DNA from: Helichrysum umbraculigerum
Taxonomy: Eukaryota; Streptophyta; Magnoliopsida; Asterales; Asteraceae
Length of the DNA: 64,000 bases
Assembly (NCBI GenBank): GCA_949592205.1
Contig: CATIUR010000004.1
Coordinates: forward strand, 89,330,337-89,394,336
Direction: 5' to 3'
Below, one piece after another: positions 22,094 to 32,354 of the stretch. The position numbers and the translations under genes were made by a program. Within the stretch, counting starts at the first letter, position 1; the number at the start of each line of letters is the position of its first letter. The notes below the pieces were generated by a model, which ran no database searches, was not told the DNA's origin, and saw only the letters and a list, made by a program, of their open reading frames with translations.

Positions 22094-24850
22094 TGTAACA
22101 CCCGGTCAAAAGTCAACTTTCGCGCCAAATTTAAACTTCAAATAAATGTTACATGTTTGGGAAAAATATTAGACATTCGAAAAATTCCATCCGTTTTGAG
22201 TTTAAAACACGATTTTATTTAGTTGAGACAACGCAGAAACAAACATAAAACTTAATTTTCAATAAAGTATTCTTATAAAATACTTTCACTAGAAAACATT
22301 TCGAGATAAAATAAATAAATTTCAGAATTTAAAATATTATTTTAAATTACGATCGGGTACAATTACACGGGTATTTTGTACTGCAATTTGGGAGATGGTG
22401 TCTCCACCGAATCAGCAAAAAGGGAGGGAAACCTCAATTCGACTCGCGAGAAATCTCAACTCGACTCGCGAGAAATCTCAACTCGACTCGCGAGAAATCT
22501 CAACTCGACTCGCGAGAAATCTCAACTCGCGGGGCAAACTCAACTTGCGAAACTCAACTTGCGAAACTCAACTTGCAAATCATTTTTCCACTAAGTGTCG
22601 AACTTAACCGGAAACGAATACTTACACATGATACGATATACGAACTGTACAGACATTTCAAACAAACTTATTTTATTGAAATCGTGATTTCAAACTATTC
22701 CCAACGAGTCGTACACATTTTCACAACTACGAAATACAAATGTAAATGTTAAACAAACACTTTGGGCATAATTTAGTTGCGTGAACACTAGCATGGATGG
22801 TCAAACTTAGACATCCACGTACTTATTAAATCTCAAACGTTTAGGACGTTAGGAGATTTCGGACTAGACTTGGACTTTAGGCTTTGCTAGCGCTGGCACT
22901 TTGCTCAACTCAACAGGTGAGTTCATAGCCCCACTCTTTCAACTGTTTTACTATTTTCGGGGTGAAACACATGCTCAATAACTGTCTTCGAATTATATAA
23001 ATAAACTTTTATAATTCACAATTATTTATATTACTGTATGTAATACGGATGTGTAATACTTAGGAATTACACCCACCATACTATTTGAGACAGTATCTAT
23101 ACATAACCTGATTAAGTTATCACTATCCATTGACCATATTGTCACGGGACAACACTATTACTTATACTAGAACTGGTTAGTTCTACCTACACTGGACAAC
23201 GACTAGACTTTTACAGGATTAGTTTCCCTTTCGGGACTACGACTGCTCATATCGTCCAGGACTTCTAAACTGGAATAGTACCAAAGTAAACAACAACCAA
23301 GGACTTCAAATATACTTGCTAGACTGAGACTAGGAGTATTTAGTAGTGACAAACGTGAGTATAGGATCTTTATGCTAATACAAACTAACTAGGTGATGAC
23401 TGTTCATACCTAGGCTCAATGTGTTACAATTTATATCTAAGTATTGTACATACATATTTAGATACAATATATTACTTCATGCGTGGCATGATACACTGTT
23501 ACTTGTGTTTGTAGATTTGACTTATATATGTATATATATATACTCATACACTATATCAAGCACTTGGTGCTTCTTACAATTTACATATGCATATTGGCAT
23601 ACATACATACAAACACAACTACTCAAGTCAGGCGCGTCGTAGTACGGCTGGCTCTCATTTACTTAGCTAGGTCTGTCGTAGTACAGCTGGCTCTACATTC
23701 CACCAGTCGGGCTTGTCGTTGTACAACCGGCTCAATTACATACTTTGCTTGAGGGCAATGCAGACGATGTTCCAGAAGGGACACACAACGATGCCACGGT
23801 AAAGTGGGCACAAAACGATGCCACGGTATTGCAGTGGGCACAAGGACGTATTCGCGGTAAAGCGATACACTCTATGGATGGGCGGGCTTATGCTCGTGAT
23901 CCACATACATTAGTTAACGGGTCGGTGAGTTTTCACGCGAGGCCGTTAGCTCGATCATGTTCGGGTTAGCTTTTGCTAGCCGGGTAAACGAACATACTCA
24001 ATAATCAAACATGTTCGGGTTAGCTTTTGCTAGCCGGGTAAATGAACATACTCAACAATCAAACATGTTCGGGTTAGCTTTTGCTAGCCGGGTAAACGAA
24101 CATACTCAACAATCGATCATGTTTGGGTTAGCTTATGCTAGCCGGGTAAACGAATATATCATAAACAATCAATCATAGTTCGAGGGACTACAATTATATT
24201 ACTAAAAACAACATGTTGTGCCAGGTGGCACACCAATCATTACACAACAGTATATGATGTGGTCATACAACTACTTGATTTCAACTTAGGTATGCATAGC
24301 CTCACATCGATAGATTTACTTAATACCAGATAGGTATCCAGGCTCGGAATGCCTCAATTAATATGTACTTGAGTACATACCACTATTACTTAGGTATTAG
24401 ATACCTCGACTAGTGTATACACATTGGTGATTACAACTTCAACTTAATACAAAGCAGAATCGTGGATTCTGGACTATTTTTCTAAACATACAAGGTTTTA
24501 TACTTTATGTTTTCAACTAACCATCCTATGAACTCACCAGCTTTATAGCTGACTCGTTTTAGCATGTGTTCTCAGGTGCCCAGCAGGATTAGGATTGCTA
24601 CAAAATTATGCTAGCTCGAGTCGCATATTTTCAAACAACGGGATTTCTCTGCATAACTTTTGTATTACAAACTATGTATTGAAATTATTTTGCGAACTCG
24701 CAACTTGTATACAGTTTTATTTTGGAAATGTAATAACTATTTTCTAACGTCTCATTTAGAGGTCGTTCGCTATGTATCTTATGCTGTGATATTTGATTTG
24801 GTAACACCCGACCCGACCGCTTCAGCAACCCGAAATTTGAGGGTGTTACA
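22094..24850 (+). mobile_element. LTR2 of compound element C, shared by both internal regions
   Basis: 2,757 bp, uninterrupted, from TGTAACACCCGGTC to GAGGGTGTTACA. It serves as 3' LTR of INT1 (polypurine tract immediately left) and 5' LTR of INT2 (primer site immediately right). It lacks about 440 bp present in LTR1 and LTR3 (jump at 22431 from GGGAGGGAAACC into the CTCGCGAG array), which removes the CT-rich leader and the first GTAAG site. Arrays at 22437-22577 and 23956-24171; CAACAGGTGAGT at 22911-22922; TTCTCAGGTGCCC near 24569. Confidence 0.93.
23956..24171 (+). repeat. Four 54-bp hairpin repeats in C LTR2
   Basis: Same units as at 7322-7537, starting CATGTTCGGG at 23956 and repeating every 54 bp, with a few substitutions between copies. 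Confidence 0.92.
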
Positions 24851-24853
24851 GAT

Positions 24854-24866
24854 TGGTATCAGAGCC
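24854..24866 (+). promoter_or_regulatory. Primer binding site of C (initiator tRNA-Met)
   Basis: TGGTATCAGAGCC three bases after the LTR2 end, identical to the site of F. The first 270 bp of the leader after it are also clearly related to the F leader, so C derives from a Tekay element like F. Confidence 0.95.
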
Positions 24867-26533
24867 TAAGGTTATAGTGAACTAGGTTGCATTTAGTGGG
24901 CCTAGACTATGACCGTTAGGCAGTATTCCTAATTTGGTATAACTGGTTCAGGGATTACATCATACGAGTTTAATTTAACATAGTGTGGCTAACTATGTAC
25001 AATTAAACAAAGATGATGGAAGATCTGAAAGGGGTTATATGGGAGAGGGAATGCACTAGTTGACTCTGATTGTTTTGTGCTAGACACCCTAGGCTATTAT
25101 ATGTACTGTAGGTATATATGAATAGGCCTTACATGTGTACTACTTCTACGTATCTATATATATACTGAGTATATATAACACAATTCCGCTGTACCATCAT
25201 ATACTTACAAAGAGGCACATCGCCGTCTTCCTCACCATCACGACTCAACACTATCTCCCTATGTACGCATAGGAAAATGTCACACTTCCCGCTGAACCTC
25301 GGGAATGAGGTATAAGCATTATCTATTGGGATGGAAACCCACACATGCTAAATGTCCACGAAATTTAAAACAAACTGACAACTTTTCAATCTTGACTATA
25401 AGGGTCACCATTGGATTAGCAATGACTAAGTCCACAAAAATTATCAAAATAACAACTTGATCATTTTGATCATCACAAAACAATACCTCGGTGTTAGCTT
25501 TCGTGCTACAATTTGGAAATTTCAAAACATCAACGCAATCGATGGCCTTAGGGCTACACTCAAACAACTCACAGCACGTGGTGCTGCGTTACACGGTATG
25601 TTGATACCACAATTTGGCACGTTAGTGCAAACACTCACAGTATGTTTATACTGCATTTGGCACATTGGTGCTACACTCACAGTACATGGGTACTACAATT
25701 ACGGTGCCGCGGGCACTTCATTACGGCACGTGGTGCTGCATTTCATAGTACTTCGGTACTACAATCACAATACATTGGTATTTCAATTACTGTGCTGATA
25801 GCACTGCATTACAGTACGTTGTTACTACACTCCTGTGCTTTAGGCACTGCATTTCAGCACTTGGTGCTACTCTCAATATGCATGTAGACTTGTTATAGTT
25901 ACATGTACGAATTATGTATATACATATGCACTTACTTGATTGGGCACGAGGTGCCACACCTGACTCTTATTACACACATATACTTGAATGGTTATGTGTA
26001 CACCATATATGTATATACGACCACTTAGGCATATAATGCCTCAATCGATAAATACACGATGATGTCACTACACACATGGGTTGTGTTAGTGGACCCCGCT
26101 TCAACACCACATAGGGCACTGTATGTGTCACATTCACTGGCATGAATGGCCGTATAGTATCCTAGTACTACACTATAGTCTGTGGGACTACTCGCAACAA
26201 ACTAGTCTGGTTGACTACATTAAAACACAATTTAGTCGTTATTACAACTACTCATCAAAATTACAACCTAATTGGTCACAACTCTCGAAAAACATGGAAA
26301 CAGGACAATTTAACCAAGGTTAACTCGACAAGAGACACTTAAACTGTTGTGGCAATACCACAAAAAGGGCAGAAATATGACTGCCACACGCGATATCAAA
26401 ATTTCAACATCAAGGATCATAGGATCCCGTATCACCCATTTAAGAACGCAAGTGAACTATTCATGTCACTGTGATAAGCATCATCTTTGAATAAAGATCT
26501 CACACTTTGTTGTTTCACTCTTATTTAAGAATC
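24867..26533 (+). other. Leader of C internal region 2
   Basis: About 1.67 kb between primer site and gag start. The first part is homologous to the F leader; after about 25130 homology stops, and the coiled-coil ORF of F is absent. The middle (25520-25880) is a repeat array, listed separately. Small open frames on both strands show no recognisable protein. Confidence 0.7.
25520..25880. repeat. Array of imperfect GGTACTACA/GTGCTACA hairpins in C leader
   Basis: About ten degenerate units of some 30-35 bp, each a short dyad such as CAGCACGTGGTGCTG, AGTACATGGGTACTACA or GGCACATTGGTGCTACA followed by an ACTCACAG or ATTTC linker. The stems change together (GCAC/GTGC versus GTAC/GTAC), so pairing is kept while sequence varies. 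Confidence 0.8.
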
Positions 26534-27364
26534 ATGCCGCCTAAACGACAAACCTTCACCCAAGCTGAACGTGACCAGTTCGCGGATCAAAGAGTAGCTG
26601 GGGCTCTAGCTACTCGGAACCAAGCAAAGCCCTGCACCTTTAGGGACTTCCTGAGATGCGAGCCACCAAACTTCGTCGGAACTGAAGGGGCTGTCGGATT
26701 AATCCGATGGTTCGAGAAGATGGAATCTATATTCTACATTTGCAATTGTCCCGATGACTGCAAGGTCATGTACGCCACATACACCCTCCAGGATTATGCC
26801 TCTACCTGGTGGAATTTCCACGCCCGAACTGTAGGGATCGATACCGCACACGAACTCCCGTGGGAGGAGCTGAAACGAATCATGAGGGACAAGTATCGCC
26901 CCAGCGAGGTACTCCACAAACTTGAGGATGAATTTTGGCACCTCACCGTAAAAGACAACGACATCGAGACATACACCAACCGTTTTCAGCAACTAGCTCA
27001 CCTTTGCCCAACCATAGTAAACCCTAAGAGCCAACGAATCGAAAGGTACATCGGTGGACTTCCGATGCAAATTGAGGGAATGGTCACAGCCTCCAAACCC
27101 GCTACTATTGAAGAGGCTATTCGCATGGCCCACAGACTCATGGCACAGGTGGTTCGACGTGGAACACCTGCAACTGAAAACAATCAAGGGAAATGGAATG
27201 GAGATTCCAGCACTAGTCATGACCCAACAAACCAACCCGAACCCTTGAGGTTCTACGCCACCGAACCTAAGGAAAAGCGAGGCTATGCGGGGAATAAACC
27301 ATTTTGTCACGTCTGTAAACGTCATCATGATGGTTCAAGTGGTCTACCTTGTGAAAGATGCTAA
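26534..27364 (+). pseudogene. gag: gag of C internal region 2, stopped before the zinc knuckles
   Basis: Start chosen at MPPKRQTFTQAERDQ (26534), matching MPPK of the F gag, rather than the in-frame ATG at 26507. The capsid-type domain is clear: PCTFRDFLRCEPPNFVG, LIRWFEKMESIF, ASTWWNF, ELPWEELKRIM, YTNRFQQLAHLCP. It ends at CERC with TAA at 27362-27364, where copy 1 has CAA, so a single substitution removes the knuckles. In-frame reading continues to a normal end at 27503-27505 but the second knuckle also has a Tyr in place of its last Cys (KKDY). No protease, RT or integrase follows, so the element could only ever have moved with proteins from a Tekay relative. Confidence 0.93.
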
Positions 27365-27505
27365 CGATTTGGACACAAAATCTGGGATTGTAGAGTTCCT
27401 GCCAATCCTGACTCTCAAAGGATATGCTTCAAATGCAAAGAACCAGGACACTACAAGAAGGACTACTCAAAGAAACACAAAATTCACCTGATCGGCTCTG
27501 AATGA

Positions 27506-28027
27506 ACCGAACAAATCCCCAACAATAATGTAAGTACGTCCTTCCTCGAAAACATAACACTTCGACTTTAATTTACACTGAATGTGTACTTCTCATTTCC
27601 GATCACACTTCTATCTACTTAATGCCGAGTGCATCGTAGGGCTAGTTAGCCCAGGACAACGTAAAACTCAAAGTTTGCTTTCAGCAGACTGGACCAACTG
27701 AACGTTCACCAATTACTTAGTTCTGATAGGACTATTCACTAAACGGTCACTATGTGACAACTAACTAGTCTCGGGTGGACTACGAAGTAAACGTTTACCC
27801 CGTAACAACAATAAAACTACAACTCGAACAAACAAAATAGTCAGTAGTGTGACTACGATGATAAACCGCGACACGGTCATGGATTGACTACTTTCGAACC
27901 TCATCATAGACATTATATGTCTACAATCTAATCGACGAACTTCTCGTACATACATGTCTCCCCGGACCTCACACGACCACGACTTCACATGAAATTTTGG
28001 GACGAAATTTTCTTAACAGGGGGAGAA
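27506..28027 (+). other. 3' non-coding part of C internal region 2, with polypurine tract
   Basis: About 520 bp without a credible gene. It contains the uninterrupted target of F (GTAAGTACGTCCTTCC, about 27531-27546) and ends with CAGGGGGAGAA (28017-28027) before LTR3. Identical in layout to 21606-22093. Confidence 0.85.
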
Positions 28028-29469
28028 TGTAACACCCGGTCAAAAGTCAACTTTCGTGCCAAATTTAAACTTCAAATAAATGTTACATGTTTGGGAAAAA
28101 TATTAGACATTCGAAAAATTCCATCCGTTTTGAGTTTAAAACACGATTTTATTTAGTTGAGACAACGCAGAAACAAACATAAAACTTAATTTTCAATAAA
28201 GTATTCTTATAAAATACTTTCACTAGAAAACATTTCGAGATAAAATAAATAAATTTCAGAATTTAAAATATTATTTTAAATTACGATCGGGTACAATTAC
28301 ACGGGTATTTTGTACTGCAATTTGGGAGATGGTGTCTCCACCGAATCAGCAAAAAGGGAGGGAAACCCCCTCCCCATCTCATTCCATCTTTCTCACTCTC
28401 TCTCCTCTCATCCCTTTTCTCTCAATCTCTCTCTCTCTCTACAACCCACCACCGCCACCATTTTTCACCATTTAACACCACTAAACGACCTCCAATCTTC
28501 AAGCTCATTTAGGGAAAAACGATCACCACGCAACGATCTACAATCCTATCTTTTCAGATTCTCCGTGCGACGACTTTGTAAGATCCTGACAATCCTGCAA
28601 ACTCTTAGATTTTGATATTTCTTTGATATTTTGTGTTTATAATACTTAATACATCATGTTTAAGTGTTATATCAACTTATTATGTCCAAAAACACCATTA
28701 AAAACGCTTTAAAAGTCAAAATTTGCCTAAAAATCGCGAACAGCGAGTTTCGCGAGTTGAGATTCAATCTCAACTCACCTTGCGAACTCAACTCGACTCG
28801 CGAGAAATCTCAAGTCGACTCGCGAGAAATCTCAACTCGACTCGAGAGAAATCTCAACTCGACTCGCGAGAAATCTCAACTCGCGGGTGTAACACCCCCA
28901 AATTTGTTTAGCGGAAGCGTTTAGTTTAAGTACTGGGGTGTCACAATAATAAAGCGTGCATACGTATCAGAGCTTATGATTACAACAGAACATAATATAT
29001 TAAGATGCCAAAATGTTAATTACAAGATTTACGATTCATCGAATCGTACAAGTTAAAAGTAATAAGTATACAAAAGTGGATTTCTAGAATATGACAAAAT
29101 AGTTTCAGTTATACTGGAGAAATCCATATGTTTTTCCAAAAATGTTGGCATCCTAAAGCTTCACGGGTCGCCTAATTCTCCATGTGTTGGCGATTCTTAC
29201 ATGCGCAGCTAATTCCCTGAAAAACATAGTAAAAGTCAACAACTAGGTTGAGTGAATCCACAGGTTTTATGTGGTATAATTGTTGTTTCAAGTTTTGTAG
29301 TCACATTTGTTGGACCAAATACGTTCATAAATAGTAATTGCCATAATAGTCGAGTAATGTTTAGTGGAACGTCATCCAAAGTATAAGTTTAGTGGGTTAT
29401 ACGCCCAAAAGTTTCGGTTTATGTGGGATGTTGCCCAAAAGTAGTTGTGTTGGGACGTTACCCAAATCA

Positions 29470-29745
29470 TATGTTTGAAAACGTGTTGCTGGTCGTTCTC
29501 CAGTAGGTTTTAAAGTTTGAGTCGGTCGTTCTCCGACTAGTTACCAAATGTACCGGTCGTTCTCCGGTAAGATACCAAGTTAGCACCGGTCGTTCTCCGG
29601 CGAGGTACACTGTTAGTACCGGTCGTTCTCCGGTAAGATACACTGTTAGTACCGGTCGTTCTCCGGTAAGATACCATGTTAGTGTCGGTCGTTCTCCGAC
29701 AAGTTACCAATATGTACCGGTCGTTCTCCGGTAAGATACCAAATT
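29470..29745. repeat. 33-bp ACCGGTCGTTCTCCGGT array in solo LTR G
   Basis: About eight units; typical starts at 29552, 29585, 29618 and 29651 give a 33-bp period. Each has the dyad ACCGG TCGTTCT CCGGT; variant units pair as GTCGG...CCGAC, keeping the stem. Linker GTAAGATACCA(N)GTTAGT. Confidence 0.92.
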
Positions 29746-30369
29746 TGTTTCACATAGTGATAATAGTTTTTGTTTGGAATACCATATCGTACGGACAGTT
29801 GTAGTAGTTGACCGCAGTCATAAGCAATTTGTATAAGTGTACCAAAAGGCAGTGATGTGATAGTTTGTATATCAATTTAACAGTTCAAGTACTCTAATTG
29901 TTCGAGTAAACAGTATGATAAATAATCATATAGTAAAAGCAGTTATGGCAATCAGTAAATCAGTAAAGCAGTTAACTATGTTTTCCACCCCAAAAGTAGT
30001 TAAAAACAGTAAAAGTAGGGGCTGTGAACTCACCTGTTGAGTTTAAGTAGTTGTGCGAGTGCTAGCAAACCTACGCCCAAGTACAGTCTGAAATCTCCTA
30101 ACGTCCTAAACGTACGAGATTTAATAAGTATGTGGATGTCTAAACTAATCATCCATGCTAGTGTTTGTACAATCAAGCCACGTCCAAATCGTTCGTTTAA
30201 ATGTTTACGTTGCATTTCGATGTTTGTGAAAATGTATACGACTCGTTGGTGATGTTTTGAAACAATAGTTCAAAAATGTTATTATCTCATTTGCTACAGT
30301 ACTGCTACAGTAAAATTTGACTTTTCTACAGTAACTTTGACTTTTTAAAGTGTGTTTTTAGGTTTCTGA

Positions 30370-30560
30370 CTAGTGCGACGTAAGGTGCGACGTACGGGTC
30401 TACGTCGCATTCAGGTTTTTGCGACGTCAAGGGTTGCGTCGCATAGGCGACGTTCGCAATTTAATGCGACGGAACGGGTTGCGTCGCTATCTGTGACGTG
30501 GGGATGATTATACGACGTAAAGGCCTACGTCGCAGTACTGTTTTTGGGCAAAATGTGACG
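30370..30560. repeat. TGCGACGT palindromic array in solo LTR G
   Basis: About eight copies of GCGACGT/ACGTCGC with hairpin-forming pairs such as GCGACGTACGGGTCTACGTC, the counterpart of the F array at the same position of the LTR. Confidence 0.85.
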
Positions 30561-32354
30561 TAGTCGCCTGTTCGACGAACAGATCAAAAATAACGAGTTT
30601 TTGGGCGATTTTGGACGTTTTTGGATGCATAAAACACTAAAACATGTTAATCTAAGTATATTAAACAAGAAATATCAATTATAACTTCGAAATCTAAAGA
30701 TTTGCGGGATTTGTCGGAAACTTACGAGTTTCGGATTTGAAATCCGAAAAGATGGAAAGATAGATCGTGGTCTCGTGGTCGTTTTATTCCAAAGAAGTAT
30801 GGTGATTTGGTGTCGTTTTAACGTAGTTTTGTGGTGATTTGTGGTAGTTTTTGGTTGGTGGTGGTTGTAGTAGAGAGAAAAGAGAAAGATGAGAGAGAGA
30901 AAGATGAAAGAAAATGAAAGAAGGTTGGGAGGTGGAAATGGGTTTTGTTTCCCCATTTTCATCTCCTGCGTTTTCGTCCCGTGTTTGTTTATCCGATCGT
31001 TAAATGTTACAATATTTTAGATTAATATATTTTAATTACATATTTCTTTATATTTTTAATTAGGATCTTTTTATAAAACCAAATTGAATTAAGTTATAAA
31101 ATATTGACTTTGTTTTATTTTAATTATACGTTTTGACGTTTTGCGTTATAAAATAAATTGGTAAATATTTTTGACAAAATATTTATTCGTTACTACGTTA
31201 TTTAAAAATTTCGTTTCATTAAATAATTTTGTTCACCAACAGTCGTATATTTTTGTAGCGTTCGTTTTCAATTTGTTCGGTACGTAATTACGAATACGTA
31301 ACACTACGCGTACTAACTAGTTGGGCTATGCTAGACTTACCTCTAAAATGTGTTGTGAATTCACTCAAGTAGGGAATTAGCCTAATAATGCAAGTGACTA
31401 ACGTAATTAATCGCGTTTAAATTTGCGAGGTGTTACAGCGGGGCAAACTCAACTTGCGAAACTCAACTTGCAAATCATTTTTCCACTAAGTGTCGAACTT
31501 AACCGGAAACGAATACTTACACATGATACGATATACGAACTGTACAGACATTTCAAACAAACTTATTTTATTGAAATCGTGATTTCAAACTATTCCCAAC
31601 GAGTCGTACACATTTTCACAACTACGAGATACAAACGTAAACGTTAAACAAACACTTTGGACATAATTTAGTTGCGTGAACACTAGCATGGATGGTCAAA
31701 CTTAGACATCCACGTACTTATTAAATCTCAAACGTTTAGGACGTTAGGAGATTTCAGACTAGACTTGGACTTTAGGCTTTGCTAGCGCTCGCACTTTGCT
31801 CAACTCAACAGGTGAGTTCATAGCCCCACTCTTTCAACTGTTTTACTATTTTCGGGGTGTAACACATGCTCAATAACTGTCTTCGAATTATATAAATAAA
31901 CTTTTATAATTCACAATTATTTATATTACTGTATGTAATACGGATGTGTAATACTTAGGAATTACACCCACCATACTATTTGAGACAGTATCAATACATA
32001 ACCTGATTAAGTTATCACTATCCATTGACCATATTGTCACGGGACAACACTATCACTTATACTAGAACTGGTTAGTTCTACCTACACTGGACAACGACTA
32101 GACTTTTACAGGATTAGTTTCCCTTCCGGGACTACGACTGCTCATATCGTCTAGGACTTCTAAACTGGAATAGTACCCAAGTAAACAACAACCAAGGACT
32201 TCAAATATACTTGCTAGACTGAGACTAGGAGTATTTAGTAGTGACAAACGTGATTATAGGATCTTTATGCTAATACTCGATTCACATTATCGACTCCGAT
32301 GAGGACCCATTCGAGGGCGACTTTGATAGTGATGCTACTTCAGTACACGAGGAC

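Larger units (their letters stand above)
28888..31437 (-). mobile_element. Solo LTR G with GCGGG target duplication
   Basis: 2,550 bp, TGTAACACCCCCAAATTTG to GAGGTGTTACA, flanked by GCGGG at 28883-28887 and 31438-31442. Sense strand is minus: CT-rich leader (30850-30960), TCGTAAGTTTCCGAC (near 30725), TGCGACGT array (30370-30560), CAACAGGTGAGT...AGCCCC (30018-30041), a second array (29470-29745), terminal hairpin. It resembles F in array type but is clearly diverged. Confidence 0.95.
28028..32276 (+). mobile_element. LTR3 of compound element C (interrupted and truncated)
   Basis: Starts TGTAACACCCGGTC. It includes the CT-rich leader (28372-28445), the GGAAAAACGATC...GATCTACA block and TTTGTAAG (about 28574). 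Solo LTR G splits it inside the CTCGCGAG array; it resumes at 31438 and runs to CTAATAC at about 32276, where homology with LTR1 and LTR2 stops abruptly, so about 1.4 kb of its 3' end is missing. The right target duplication of C is therefore lost. Confidence 0.88.

Noticed and set aside
22094..24850. LTR2 as a separate solo LTR insertion
   Set aside because: There is no target duplication at its ends, and a polypurine tract and primer site flank it exactly as expected for a shared LTR.
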